Positions 35,273 through 45,270 of a DNA stretch of 64,000 nt are shown one piece after another. The translations under genes and the position numbers were made by a program. The stretch covers positions 6,340,334 through 6,404,333 of the forward strand of contig NZ_CP037422.1 in the NCBI RefSeq assembly GCF_007748175.1, given 5' to 3'. Below the pieces are notes generated by a model. It was not told where the DNA came from and searched no databases. It saw only the letters and a list, made by a program, of their open reading frames with translations. This stretch comes from Gimesia aquarii. Lineage in GTDB: Bacteria > Planctomycetota > Planctomycetia > Planctomycetales > Planctomycetaceae. The stretch's first letter is position 1. Every line of letters begins with the position of its first letter.

Positions 35273-37123
35273 TTGTTCTCCTTTCACAGAACCCATAAGC
35301 TTTCGGTGAACTCAATCGTGCATCATTCCATCTGGGTTTTCACAATCTCTCTGTTATTCTTTGCAGTCGCCTGTGATCTGCAGGAAGCAGATTTCCCTTC
35401 GAATGAAACGACATCAACCGAGCAATCCCTCTCCCCTTCCAAACGTAACTCAAAATTGACGCTGGGAATTTCTCGAAGGAAAAGCATCCATGATAAACAG
35501 ACAGATCACACCTTAATCCAGACACCGACATTCCGTGATGTGCATACACAGGCAGGAATTGAATTCGTCTATGAAAATGGCGCCAAAGGTGATCAACTTA
35601 TGGTAGAAGCCATTGGAGGAGGGGCTGGCTGGCTGGATTACGATAACGATTCTAATATCGACGTCTATTGTATCCAAGGTGGAGATCCAACTAGCAAGTC
35701 TCACCTCAATCAACCAATAAGTAATCAGTTATTTCGTAACCTGGGCAATGGGACTTTTAATCTGGTCGCTTCTGCTGCAGGAGCCAACAATTCAGCCTAT
35801 GGACAGGGCGTAACCATCGCAGATTTTAATAACGATGGTTTTGATGATATTTATGTTACAAACGTTGGAAAAAACGTTCTCTATCAGAATATGGGTGATG
35901 GTACTTTTGAAGACGTCTCTAAGACATCGGGAACGACGAATACCTCTCAATGGAGTACCAGTGCTGCCTGGGGGGATTTGAATCAAGACGGAAATCTCGA
36001 TTTGTACGTTTGTAATTATGTGAAATTTGATGTGCATCATCCCAAATATTGTTCTGACAACAGAGGCATCAAACGAATCTGTCATCCCAATGAAATGGAA
36101 GCAGAATATAACGAAGTCTACATTAATTTAGGAAACGGTCATTTTGAAGCAGCCGGCGATCACCTGGGCTTAAGGGCAGAAGAGGGTAAATCATTAGGAG
36201 TGATCATTTCAGACTTGAATCGAGACCAGTCCCCTGACATTTATGTTGCCAATGATGTCACTCCCAATTTTCTATTCTTGAATCACGCAGGCCAGTCGTT
36301 TCGCGATGCCGCGATAGAAAAAGGCTGTGCCATGAGTGGTGATGGGAACAACCAGGCAAGTATGGGAATCGCGCATGGCGACTATGATAACAATGGGTAC
36401 CTTGACCTCTATGTCACCCATTTCACCGACGATTCCAACACGCTCTACGCCAACCTGGGGGAGGCCGGCTTTCATGACGTTACCAAAGCCGCCAGCTTAC
36501 ACCGTCCTACACTTTCCTCCCTTGCTTTTGGAACGATCATGGCCGACTTCAACCACAACCGCCATATGAATCTCTTTATTGCAAATGGACACATTGACCA
36601 ATTGGAAGACCGGAGCTATCAATGGAAAATGGCGCCGCTCCTTTTTTCCTATCAAGGAACACAATGGGTAGACTGTAGCTCTCAAGCAGGTCCGTATTTT
36701 AGTCTAAAACGTATCGGACGTGGGGTTGCTGCTGCGGATTATGACAACGATGGTGATCAGGATCTGATTGTGATCAATCAAAATGATCCCGCGGCTCTGC
36801 TGCAAAACAATTCAGAAAACAACCATTGGTTAAAAATCATGTTGATCGGAACAACCAGTAACCGCTCTGCCATTGGAACGAAGGTCGAGGTCAGTCAAAA
36901 TGATGAAACATTTTACCAGGAGCTTGTCGGAGGCAGTAGTTATTGCTCGAGTAGCCAACACGCCCTCTTTTTTGGATTTGGTATGGAAAATACGGATTGC
37001 ACCGTGAAAATCATTTGGCCAAACGGGCAAATCGAAACCTTGAATGAAGTCCACGTCGACCAGACTCTAAAGCGAATTGAACCGAAACAATCAAACTCAA
37101 GGATTGGCACGAAATTGTTGTAG
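35273..37123 (+). CDS. CRTAC1-type lipoprotein (FG-GAP repeats, C-terminal ASPIC/UnbV domain)
   Basis: Start: TTG at 35273, with AGAGGAAA six bases before it; a longer GTG start (35198) would span the terminator 35215-35247. The N-terminus then reads as a signal with SLLFFAVAC, a plausible lipobox. The body holds FG-GAP/VCBS-type repeats with Ca-binding-like DxDxDG loops (GWLDYDNDSNIDVY, IADFNNDGFDDIYV, WGDLNQDGNLDLYV, AADYDNDGDQDLIV), forming a beta-propeller, and an ASPIC/UnbV domain in the last ~90 residues (IKIIWPNGQIETL-type). An extracellular or outer-membrane binding protein. The convergent cytochrome gene overlaps its 3' end by 27 bases. Confidence 0.85.
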   Translation: MFSFHRTHKLSVNSIVHHSIWVFTISLLFFAVACDLQEADFPSNETTSTEQSLSPSKRNSKLTLGISRRKSIHDKQTDHTLIQTPTFRDVHTQAGIEFVYENGAKGDQLMVEAIGGGAGWLDYDNDSNIDVYCIQGGDPTSKSHLNQPISNQLFRNLGNGTFNLVASAAGANNSAYGQGVTIADFNNDGFDDIYVTNVGKNVLYQNMGDGTFEDVSKTSGTTNTSQWSTSAAWGDLNQDGNLDLYVCNYVKFDVHHPKYCSDNRGIKRICHPNEMEAEYNEVYINLGNGHFEAAGDHLGLRAEEGKSLGVIISDLNRDQSPDIYVANDVTPNFLFLNHAGQSFRDAAIEKGCAMSGDGNNQASMGIAHGDYDNNGYLDLYVTHFTDDSNTLYANLGEAGFHDVTKAASLHRPTLSSLAFGTIMADFNHNRHMNLFIANGHIDQLEDRSYQWKMAPLLFSYQGTQWVDCSSQAGPYFSLKRIGRGVAAADYDNDGDQDLIVINQNDPAALLQNNSENNHWLKIMLIGTTSNRSAIGTKVEVSQNDETFYQELVGGSSYCSSSQHALFFGFGMENTDCTVKIIWPNGQIETLNEVHVDQTLKRIEPKQSNSRIGTKLL

Positions 37124-38962
37124 TTTTTTCTGATGTTGATGACTCAGCTCTGTTTTGCCCATCTGTTGATAAACCTGTGCCAGCCAACCATGTAACTGCC
37201 AGGACGCAGGATTGATTTCCAGCCCTCGATGCGCAAACTTGACCCCTTCTTCGAACTGATTCGTCAATCCGGACATATGAACCAGACGTCCATAAACCTG
37301 CCCTCTCCAGGGATTGATTTCGATAAACCGTTTCGCATATTGAATGCCCGCGGAATAATCACCGGTATCATGACAAATCGTCGTAAGCTTCAGCAGCGCA
37401 GATTCGGATCTTGGATTCAATTTCAGCGCCAGCTCAAAAAACGTTTTTGACTTCGCTTTATCCCCCACTAGAAAATAGGCCATGCCTATCTGAGTCATTA
37501 ATTCTTCATCAGAATCATTGTCATCCAGTAAAGGCAATAATAATTCAAGTGCCTGTTGCGCGTATTGTAGCTTATTTTTCGTTTCCGCCAGATAGATGTA
37601 AAAAAAGCCGCGTGCACGCTTCAGGTCATAGGCGGCATTCCAATCTTTGGGTTCTCGGAAGACCGTGAATAATTCCGATTGTGAAGCCTTTGGTGCCTGC
37701 CCCTCGTTTTTGTTGCGAATGATACGATGGTCCGTCAAGGACGTATGAGGGACAGATTTAGCCTGACGTTGTGGCATATGGCAGGAAATACAAGACTCCT
37801 TTGCTTGATTTTGGGCATCTGTGGCACGAGAACATTCAGTAGCCTCTACACCGTGGCACTCCAGACATCTCTGCTCGTAGAAGGCAACACGATCAACCTC
37901 TGCTGGTACAAGATGAGGATCATGACAAGAAATACATCCCAGCCTGTTCTGACTCATCCGATAGCATTGACTCTCGTGCATTTGTTCGACCTGACTGACT
38001 GCTTGTGTCTCTCCCTTTTCAGAGATCCGATCTCCCTGTTGAAAAACAATCCAAATATCCTCTATTAAATCACCAGGTCGAAAATCGAATTCATGACGAC
38101 CATAACGCAGGACTCGGCCTTCACCAGTAAGGTGACATTGATAACAAACTGCCTCTCTCGCTTCGGGAGTTAAATCCATTGGATTCACGATGGGGTCCCG
38201 GCCTGACTTTTCTGACTTGGCGGAATGCCATTGAATATGTTTTTCTCCCGGTCCGTGACAACGCTCACAACCGATCGAAATCTCTCGAAAAGGAACCGGA
38301 TCGAATTTATCTTTGATTCCATCGGTTTTTGAAACTAAGCCAACATGACATTGAATGCATCCGTCAATCAAACGTCTTTCAAATTGTTTATGATGTGCGG
38401 GTTGATAACCTGGAGAAAGGTCCCATGTCTGATCGCCGCTGTACCAGGAAATAGGTGACATAAACAACAGGCCTTCGCGATTGATGACATACGATCTCCC
38501 GCGTTTTCCCGACCCAATTGCAAAATCGATACGTTCCTTTTTGTCATAAATCACTTCGTTTTCAGCCGTTAATCTTTTTTCGTGATGAAAGATATCTCCG
38601 TCTTCTTTGTCAATGACATATTCATGTGTCTTTGGAGAACTAAAACCAGGGTTCAGCTCATAATTTTCAATTGTGAGTGCCCCTGGAACAGTCTGAGCGG
38701 AATAGGACATGGGATGTGAGTGATAGGTATCACAAACGTCTGCATGACATTCAATGCAGGCCTGACTCCCCAGGTATCCCTCAGAAGGCGATGCAGGTAA
38801 AACGGGATGAACGGAATCTGATTTTTGTTCCCGTTCATCTGCAGATCGATTGACGGCCTGATTCGACAATTCATTGTGATCCGCTAAAAAATATTGGCCA
38901 TAGATCACCGCTACGATGATACAGACAAGAGCAATAACGATGGACCATTTTGAAAAAATCAT
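37097..38962 (-). CDS. Seven-haem cytochrome c with C-terminal TPR repeats
   Basis: An N-terminal membrane anchor (IVIALVCIIVAVIYGQYFL) is followed by seven CxxCH motifs at about residues 69, 202, 232, 273, 343, 366 and 391 (CIECH, CIQCH, CERCH, CYQCH, CISCH, CLECH, CISCH), so seven covalent c-type haems in a cytochrome c554/doubled-CxxCH-like fold exposed to the periplasm. Residues about 440-620 are TPRs (AYFLVGDKAKSKTFFELALKLNPRSESAL). It probably moves electrons and docks a partner through the TPRs. Convergent with, and overlapping, the CRTAC1 gene. The electron donor and acceptor are unknown. Confidence 0.88.
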   Translation of the reverse strand: MIFSKWSIVIALVCIIVAVIYGQYFLADHNELSNQAVNRSADEREQKSDSVHPVLPASPSEGYLGSQACIECHADVCDTYHSHPMSYSAQTVPGALTIENYELNPGFSSPKTHEYVIDKEDGDIFHHEKRLTAENEVIYDKKERIDFAIGSGKRGRSYVINREGLLFMSPISWYSGDQTWDLSPGYQPAHHKQFERRLIDGCIQCHVGLVSKTDGIKDKFDPVPFREISIGCERCHGPGEKHIQWHSAKSEKSGRDPIVNPMDLTPEAREAVCYQCHLTGEGRVLRYGRHEFDFRPGDLIEDIWIVFQQGDRISEKGETQAVSQVEQMHESQCYRMSQNRLGCISCHDPHLVPAEVDRVAFYEQRCLECHGVEATECSRATDAQNQAKESCISCHMPQRQAKSVPHTSLTDHRIIRNKNEGQAPKASQSELFTVFREPKDWNAAYDLKRARGFFYIYLAETKNKLQYAQQALELLLPLLDDNDSDEELMTQIGMAYFLVGDKAKSKTFFELALKLNPRSESALLKLTTICHDTGDYSAGIQYAKRFIEINPWRGQVYGRLVHMSGLTNQFEEGVKFAHRGLEINPASWQLHGWLAQVYQQMGKTELSHQHQKKLQQFRANP

Positions 38963-39348
38963 TTTTATTTTTTTCTTATTGCGCTCAATTGAACTCTCCG
39001 TCAGAGCTTCAATTTAAGGTTGTTCTCACTTAGAGTACTTTAGATTTGGAGTTTTTCCAGGCTATCCCTCATTATAATCGACATCTAAAGCAGTTGTAAC
39101 AATCCTTCAAGAAAATGCGTTTGATCTCTGATTCTTTACCCTCACATAATTCCGAAAAATCGCTTTCTGTCTTCAGTAACCCGCAAATCAAATACGAAAC
39201 GGTATACTTATTTTTTCATTTACAGATTATCCTTCATTATCGGCTTCACTTATTTTTCGTTCGGTCACCAAAAGACTCAGATTCTTAGAGGACTCCCGAG
39301 TTCAATATCAGAACCAGAAGACCGAACTATAAACAGCGAGATCATTAC
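38963..39348. other. Gene-free divergent region
   Basis: Between the cytochrome gene (minus) and the cardiolipin synthase gene (plus). ATTATAATC near 39070 looks like a -10 element but no paired -35 is convincing. It should hold both promoters. Confidence 0.4.
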
Positions 39349-40818
39349 ATGTTTCATTATTTGTTATTACATCCTTCAAACATCATCTTAATTTTCCACC
39401 CGTTACTTGCGATCGCAGTCTCGATTCGTGTCATCATGAAGCGTCCTGCCACTGGTGTCGCCCTGGCGTGGTTGGTGCTGATTGCAGCGGTGCCATTCGG
39501 AGGCGTACTAATCTATTTACTGATTGGGGAACATCGGATCGGCCGCGGTCGTACACGTGCCATCGAACGTCTGCGTACCGACTATCAAAAAATAGCGGAT
39601 ATCGCCATTCAAAAAGGTGCCACTGACGTCGACTGGTCTCGTCATGCTTTCACAGCACGCGGCATGAACAAACTCGGCGAAACGATCATGGGCAGTCGCA
39701 CCGTCTGTGGGAGTGAATTACAACTGATTTCCGATACACAAGTGATTTTAGAAAAGATCACAGAGGATGTAGACGCAGCACAGAAAAGTGTGCTGATGGA
39801 ATTTTACATCTGGAATGCAGGCGGACTGGCTGATCAGGTCATGGAGGCTGTCATTCGTGCTGCAAAGCGTGGAGTTTCCTGTCGTCTCCTGATTGATGCA
39901 CTTGGTGCCCGTCCCTGGTGGAAGGGTAAACAACCTCAACAACTTCGGGAAGCCGGTGTTAAGCTCTTACCTGCCTTGCCTGTTGGCATCTTCCGTACGT
40001 TCGTAGGACGCACCGACCTGCGAATTCACCGAAAAATCATCGTCATTGATGGTGAAGTCGCATGGACCGGTAGTGCCAACCTCGTGGATCCACGTTTCTT
40101 TAAACAGGGAGCGGGAGTAGGACAGTGGGTTGACGCAATGGTCCGCCTGAAAGGGACGGTGGTCATTCCAATGGGGGCTATTATGATTGGTGACTGGATG
40201 CTCGAAACGGGAGAATCAATCAATGACATTGCTGAAGATGCAGGTCTTCACTTCGTCGATCCATATGGTCCAGCAGACGTCCAGGTTGTTCCCTCAGGTC
40301 CGGGTGAAAGTGGTGATGGGCTGCTGCAAATGTTACTGGCCCTGATTAATGCAGCGCAAGATGAGCTGGTGCTTACCACACCGTATCTGGTGCCTGATGA
40401 ATCGTTACTCAGAGCAATCATTGGGGCGGCGGGACGGGGGGTTAAAGTGCTGTTAATTGTCCCTGAGAAAGTAGACTCATTATTGACACGCTACGCGAGT
40501 CGTTCTTACTTCGATGAACTACTCAGAGTCGGTGTAAAGATCTATCTTTATCAGGGAGGGTTATTACATACCAAATCAGTCATGGCCGATGGAGCGATTT
40601 CGATGTTTGGCACGGCGAATCTTGATATGCGTAGTCTGTGGCTGAATTATGAAGTGTCACTCTTTGTCTACGAGCCAGAATTTGCGAACGAATTACGTTC
40701 TTTGCAACAAACCTATATTGATGATTCAAGACGGCTGGACTCTGCTGAATGGAAAACCAGATCGTTTAAAGAACGGTTATTAGAAAATACCCTGCGGCTG
40801 GTGAGCCCCCTGCTGTAA
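39349..40818 (+). CDS. cls: Cardiolipin synthase (phospholipase D superfamily)
   Basis: Makes cardiolipin from two phosphatidylglycerols at the inner membrane. Two N-terminal membrane helices (about 5-60) precede two HKD motifs, IHRKIIVIDGEVAWTGSAN and LHTKSVMADGAISMFGTANLD, the catalytic pair of the PLD superfamily. The 489-residue length matches bacterial Cls. A short GC hairpin (CCCTG...CAGGG) overlaps its stop codon with a 4-base T-run and may act as a weak terminator. Convergent with rplT. Confidence 0.95.
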   Translation: MFHYLLLHPSNIILIFHPLLAIAVSIRVIMKRPATGVALAWLVLIAAVPFGGVLIYLLIGEHRIGRGRTRAIERLRTDYQKIADIAIQKGATDVDWSRHAFTARGMNKLGETIMGSRTVCGSELQLISDTQVILEKITEDVDAAQKSVLMEFYIWNAGGLADQVMEAVIRAAKRGVSCRLLIDALGARPWWKGKQPQQLREAGVKLLPALPVGIFRTFVGRTDLRIHRKIIVIDGEVAWTGSANLVDPRFFKQGAGVGQWVDAMVRLKGTVVIPMGAIMIGDWMLETGESINDIAEDAGLHFVDPYGPADVQVVPSGPGESGDGLLQMLLALINAAQDELVLTTPYLVPDESLLRAIIGAAGRGVKVLLIVPEKVDSLLTRYASRSYFDELLRVGVKIYLYQGGLLHTKSVMADGAISMFGTANLDMRSLWLNYEVSLFVYEPEFANELRSLQQTYIDDSRRLDSAEWKTRSFKERLLENTLRLVSPLL

Positions 40819-40840
40819 AACAGGGTTTTGTTAGAATCGA

Positions 40841-40890
40841 TAAAAAAATTACGCGAACCATGCTTCTAATAAGAAGGGCATGCTTCGCGT
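40841..40890 (-). terminator. Rho-independent terminator after rplT
   Basis: On the minus strand ACGCGAAGCATG pairs with CATGGTTCGCGT (12 bp, one mismatch), with a further 5-bp inner stem, then AATTTTTTT. It ends the rpmI-rplT transcript and also faces the end of cls. Confidence 0.9.
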
Positions 40891-40923
40891 AAAATAGTTC
40901 GAGTCATAAAGTCAACAACGGCT

Positions 40924-41280
40924 TCAAGCTGCCAATGCTGCTTGAGCGGCTTTCACGATTTCATCAAATACCTGTGGCTGAGAAATGGCAAGCTCGCTAA
41001 GAGACTTTCGATTCAAAGTAATCCCTGCCTTCGTTAATCCATTGATGAACTGCGAATAATTGATGCCTCGCTCGCGACAGGCGGCAGTAATTCGAGTAAT
41101 CCACAGCGCCCGAAACTCACGCTTTCGCACTCGACGGTCTCGATATGCATAAACGCGAGATCGAACCACCGTTTCTTTTACGGTCCGCAATAAGCTACCA
41201 CGACCGCCAAAATTACCACTTGCTTCTTTAAACAGACGCTTTTTTGCTCTGCGTCGCGCTGCACCTTTTCGAACTCTCAT
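40924..41280 (-). CDS. rplT: 50S ribosomal protein L20
   Basis: Early-assembly large-subunit protein. L20 hallmarks: [20 protein letters not shown], then [36 protein letters not shown] and [11 protein letters not shown]. 118 residues is typical. It follows rpmI by 76 bases; infC, which usually precedes rpmI, is absent. In many bacteria L20 represses its own operon through the leader mRNA; no such structure was identified here. Confidence 0.97.
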   Translation of the reverse strand: MRVRKGAARRRAKKRLFKEASGNFGGRGSLLRTVKETVVRSRVYAYRDRRVRKREFRALWITRITAACRERGINYSQFINGLTKAGITLNRKSLSELAISQPQVFDEIVKAAQAALAA

Positions 41281-41356
41281 GATTACTTTCCAACCGCGAA
41301 GTTAAATGCTTTGTTTCTTTAAGGATTGATTGCCACTCTCAAGGGCGTGCACAAGG

Positions 41357-41557
41357 CTATGAACCGGGACGCAACGCGTTCAGAATAATCTTTGCTTCCG
41401 CTCCGGTCACAACTCCATCACCACGAAGTCTGATTTTTCGCTTGGGACTTTTTTTGCTTAGAATATGACCGCGAAACGCTTTTCTGTGCTTGGCTTTACC
41501 GGAAGCAGTAATCTTAAACCGCTTCTTCATTCCTTTATGTGTCTTTTGCTTGGGCAT
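41357..41557 (-). CDS. rpmI: 50S ribosomal protein L35
   Basis: Small basic large-subunit protein. Signature [36 protein letters not shown], 66 residues. First gene of the rpmI-rplT pair. Its upstream 418 bases hold no gene and no infC. Confidence 0.97.
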   Translation of the reverse strand: MPKQKTHKGMKKRFKITASGKAKHRKAFRGHILSKKSPKRKIRLRGDGVVTGAEAKIILNALRPGS

Positions 41558-41975
41558 TTTTTTTCAATCTTCGTGAACGACTCAGAGACAGCAACCTGTC
41601 CCACTCTGTGAAAACTGAGATTTAGAGCGTAAACCTTTAATTACAATAAACATTTTCACTTCTCATCAACTCATGAACCACGCGTCAAGCAGAAGCAAAA
41701 ATGTATTCAAATTAACAGGCAGACCTGTTATTCTTTTGAAAGTTGATCGAGCAGTATAATCAGCAAGGCACTGTTTTTTCTACCGAAACGAAGCTAAAAA
41801 CTGGTTTAGTTCAGAGAAAAAGATTCTAAACCGGCTAAAACGCTATTTTTGAATTTCAGAGCAGAGATTGAGTCACTTTTTAATTTGGTAACGTCAACTT
41901 GCTATCCATAATCGTAGCTCACGAACAAACAGTGAACACAAAGTCACACGCTAGACCACATCATCTGATTAAGAA
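41558..41975. other. Gene-free stretch upstream of rpmI
   Basis: Contains the fliM terminator (41795-41834) and a short hairpin AACAGG-CAGA-CCTGTT near 41720-41735. The rpmI promoter must lie between the terminator and 41557. No infC fragment is visible in any frame. Confidence 0.5.
41795..41834 (-). terminator. Probable terminator downstream of fliM
   Basis: On the minus strand CCGGTTTAG pairs with CTAAACCAG (9 bp with one G-U-type mismatch) across a 16-base loop, followed by TTTTTA. It lies about 140 bases after the fliM stop and before rpmI. Confidence 0.55.
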
Positions 41976-43049
41976 CTAGTGTGACTGGCTTTCTTCTAGT
42001 GGTAATCCCCCCGCTTTTTTGACTTTTTCTTCAATGATATCCTTGGGGACAGCCAACATTTTTTCGATGCTGATCGCTTTATGCCCCTTATAGACTCCAG
42101 GATAAGCGGTGAAAACAGGAGCACCTTCCAATTCAACAGTCAAAGATTGCGAACTCCCTTTATTACACATAATCACGTCACCTACTGACAAATTTAAAAC
42201 TTCTCCTGTCGTCAGTTTACTATTATCTAAATCCACTTTCATATGAATCTTTGATTGGGTCACACTGGTTTCCAAGCTCAACTGCTGCCGTAAGTCAGGA
42301 GATTTCTTCTTATAAGCAGACCAGGTATCTGATGTCAGCTTATTAGAAAGTGGTTCAATGGTATTGAAGGGAATACAAAGGTTGATAATCCCACGTGTTT
42401 CCCCCATTGTGACTTCAAAAGAAATCAACACAATCACTTCGTTGGGAGGCACAATCTGAACCAGTTGTGGATTACTTTCCACTTGAGAAACTTTCAGTTT
42501 CCAATCACAGAGGTTACTCCAGGCAGATTCAATCCCTTCAATGGCCAGACCTGTGATGCGTGACACGAGACGTATCTCTATTTCAGTCAATGGCCGATTG
42601 GGATAGGAACCTTGCGAATTACTATTACCTCCCAGAAGACGGTCTATGATCGGGAAAATAATGGAAGGACTAATATCCAAAATGATGTGTCCCTCAAGAG
42701 TTTCCGATTCAAGTAGATTGAAACAGGTCGGATTTTCAAGACTGAAAACGAATTCACTGTAGGTCAGCTGGTCTACACTAATCAATTTGACTTCAATAAT
42801 CGATCTCAGCATCCCACTGAGTGCAGCTCCAAACTCACGGCTAAAGCTTTCATGCAGCGCACGAAAAGCCCGCATCTGTTCTTTACTGACGCGTTCCGGG
42901 CGCTTGAAATCATAAATACTGATTTGGGAATTGAAGTCTGCATTGCGAGTTGCGGGACGACTAGTCCCCCCCCCACCAGCACTACTCGCTGTAGGGTCCA
43001 AAGCCGACAATAATGACTCGACTTCATTTTGACTTAGTACATCTGCCAT
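41976..43049 (-). CDS. fliM: Flagellar motor switch protein FliM
   Basis: Component of the C-ring; binds CheY-P and sets rotation direction. The N-terminal peptide [17 protein letters not shown] is the CheY-binding motif, the middle CheC-like domain runs about 50-230 ([28 protein letters not shown]), and the C-terminal SpoA domain ends [17 protein letters not shown]. 357 residues. No other flagellar gene is in the window, so it is isolated from the usual fliN/fliL cluster; planctomycete swarmer cells use flagella. Confidence 0.94.
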   Translation of the reverse strand: MADVLSQNEVESLLSALDPTASSAGGGGTSRPATRNADFNSQISIYDFKRPERVSKEQMRAFRALHESFSREFGAALSGMLRSIIEVKLISVDQLTYSEFVFSLENPTCFNLLESETLEGHIILDISPSIIFPIIDRLLGGNSNSQGSYPNRPLTEIEIRLVSRITGLAIEGIESAWSNLCDWKLKVSQVESNPQLVQIVPPNEVIVLISFEVTMGETRGIINLCIPFNTIEPLSNKLTSDTWSAYKKKSPDLRQQLSLETSVTQSKIHMKVDLDNSKLTTGEVLNLSVGDVIMCNKGSSQSLTVELEGAPVFTAYPGVYKGHKAISIEKMLAVPKDIIEEKVKKAGGLPLEESQSH

Positions 43050-43130
43050 CCCTAGCCTCCCTTGGAAAACTACTTCTGATCTGGAAGATCAGCAGCAGTC
43101 TATATTCACAATTGAATGATCCAATGCTTT

Positions 43131-44396
43131 CTATTGTTTGATCTGCCCTGCTCCATGGGCAACATATTTGTAACTAGTCAATTCATTTAAGCCACAGGGG
43201 CCACGCGCATGAAATTTGTCGGTGCTTATACCAATTTCAGCCCCTAAACCAAACTCACCCCCATCGTTAAACCGAGTGCTGGCATTAACGATGACAGCAG
43301 CGGAATCCACTTCAGTAGTAAACTTCTCTGCAGCTGCCAAATTTGTGGTTACAATTGATTCAGTGTGTCCGGAACCGTATTGATGGATATGTTGAATTGC
43401 CGCGTCCATACTATCAACAATTTTGACAGACATGATCATGGCACCATATTCTGTGGCGTAGTCATCATCGGTTGCCAATTGACCATCATTGATTAATTCC
43501 ATGGAACGTGGACAACACCTGAGTTCTACCCCTTGCTTTACCAAAGCAGCTGCCACCTGAGGGAATATTGTTTTCGCGATATCGGCGTGAACCAATAAGC
43601 TTTCTGCCGCATTACAGACTCCAGGACGTTGACACTTGCTGTTGACAGTAATCGACACCGCCAGTTCTGAATCTGCCGCCTCATCAAGATAAACGTGACA
43701 AACCCCATCGAAGTGTTTGATCACAGGCATCATCGCATCCTTGGCAACACGTTCAATCAATCCCTTACCACCTCGGGGAATGGTAACATCAATCAGATTT
43801 CCCAGCTTTAGAAAATGACCAACAGCTTCACGGTCCGTTGTTTCAACCAACTGAACTGACTGCTCGGGAAGCCCCACATCTTTAAGCCCCTGTTGTAGTA
43901 ATCCATACAAGGCCATGTTACTGTGAAATGCTTCTTTTCCCCCTCTGAGGATCACAGCATTTCCACTTTTGACACATAAGGCCGCCGCATCGATCGTTAC
44001 ATTGGGTCTTGATTCATAAATAAAGAAGACCACCCCCAACGGAACCCGTACCTGAGTCACCAGCAATCCGTTGGGACGCATATTACTACCAATGATTTCG
44101 CCAATCGGATTAGGCAGCGCCGTAATCTCCTGGAGTGCAGTAACAATTCCCTGCAATCGTGCATCAGTCAATTTAAGGCGATCGATGGATGCCTCAGTCA
44201 AACCGTATTCAGGAGCCTGCTTCAAGTCCTTTTCATTGGCCTCAAGTAGTTCAGGTGTTCTCTCCCGAATCAGCTCGATCATCCGGCACAACCAGTCGTT
44301 TTTCTGGTTTCCGTTTGCTGACACTAACTTTCGGGAGGCGTCGCGCGCCTGATGAGCCAGTTGTTGCGTGTAATGAGGCAAGTCGAATTCAGTCAT
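43131..44396 (-). CDS. proA: Gamma-glutamyl phosphate reductase
   Basis: Second step of proline synthesis, NADPH-dependent reduction of glutamyl 5-phosphate. ALDH-superfamily fold with the catalytic Cys in [38 protein letters not shown], and a C-terminal [15 protein letters not shown]. Length 421 is normal for ProA. proB is not adjacent. It starts about 80 bases upstream of fliM on the same strand, but no functional link is known. Confidence 0.97.
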   Translation of the reverse strand: MTEFDLPHYTQQLAHQARDASRKLVSANGNQKNDWLCRMIELIRERTPELLEANEKDLKQAPEYGLTEASIDRLKLTDARLQGIVTALQEITALPNPIGEIIGSNMRPNGLLVTQVRVPLGVVFFIYESRPNVTIDAAALCVKSGNAVILRGGKEAFHSNMALYGLLQQGLKDVGLPEQSVQLVETTDREAVGHFLKLGNLIDVTIPRGGKGLIERVAKDAMMPVIKHFDGVCHVYLDEAADSELAVSITVNSKCQRPGVCNAAESLLVHADIAKTIFPQVAAALVKQGVELRCCPRSMELINDGQLATDDDYATEYGAMIMSVKIVDSMDAAIQHIHQYGSGHTESIVTTNLAAAEKFTTEVDSAAVIVNASTRFNDGGEFGLGAEIGISTDKFHARGPCGLNELTSYKYVAHGAGQIKQ

Positions 44397-44659
44397 GATA
44401 CTCTTAAATAATCTACGAGCGTTTTTACCCGTTGAATACGGCTGGGTTTCTTAAAATCACTTTACTTATCTTAACAGACACTGAGATTACGAGAAAAGTG
44501 CGCACAGAAAATGATTCCCCGATATATTATCGAGATCAGTCAATTTGTCGAAGTATCAAATATCAGCCTGAATGTGTCAACGCGGGATCTTCACGGAGGG
44601 GAAACGGCTCTGGTATTGAAGGAGCTTTTTGAAATCAAATGTCTATTAAAAGCGAAACT

Positions 44660-45193
44660 CTAGAATTGCCAGTCAGAATAAAGCTTGGATCGGAAATCGT
44701 GCCATTCCGCATTCTTGGAGCGAGAACCGGTGCTCTGGACCATTTCCGCTGTCCATTCATCCATCATTCTAAGCCGATCTGACATGATTCGAACGGTATT
44801 CAAGACTACTTTTTGCGCGCCTGACACACCATCTTTCAACATTTGATCAAACTCACGACCTGGGATACGAAAGACTTCCACATCCGTTAATGCGACAACA
44901 CTTGCCGAATGAGGTGCTGGTTTAAAAAATGACATTTCACCAAAAATCGAAAAGGGGCTTAATTGAGTCAAAACCTGCTCGTTGCCGTTGGAAAGTCTTT
45001 TTCGTACTTCGCATGTGCCGCTCTGAATAACCCAGAGATAACGCGTCGAGTTTCCCTCATCAAGAATGCGAGCCCCTTCGGGAAAGTCTTCACGTTCAGA
45101 AGCATGGAGTAAGACATCCATTTCTTCCGGCGTCACTGACTGGAATAGGACACACTCATTGATTAACTGCTCAACTGGTAACACTTTAACCAC
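44660..45193 (-). CDS. Cyclic-nucleotide-binding domain protein without a DNA-binding domain
   Basis: The N-terminal ~130 residues form a cNMP-binding beta-barrel of the Crp/Fnr type (FPEGARILDEGNSTRYLWVIQSGTCEVRK, LSPFSIFGEMSFFKPAPHSASVVAL, with FGEM and a phosphate-binding-cassette-like segment). The usual Crp helix-turn-helix is missing: the C-terminal ~55 residues are a short helical tail. It may sense a nucleotide or act as an adaptor rather than bind DNA. Divergence from the consensus makes nucleotide binding uncertain. Between proA and gdh on the same strand. Confidence 0.8.
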   Translation of the reverse strand: MVKVLPVEQLINECVLFQSVTPEEMDVLLHASEREDFPEGARILDEGNSTRYLWVIQSGTCEVRKRLSNGNEQVLTQLSPFSIFGEMSFFKPAPHSASVVALTDVEVFRIPGREFDQMLKDGVSGAQKVVLNTVRIMSDRLRMMDEWTAEMVQSTGSRSKNAEWHDFRSKLYSDWQF

Positions 45194-45270
45194 CTCATTA
45201 ACTCCAGGTGCTGAACTTAGATTTTTAATTTGATATTGAATCGATCGAAGAGATTAGAAACAGCTGGGAC

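Noticed and set aside
37104..37119. TGGCACGAAATTGTTG considered as a sigma54 promoter
   Set aside because: Spacing between the GG and GC elements is one base short and the -12 element reads TTGT; it also lies inside coding sequence.
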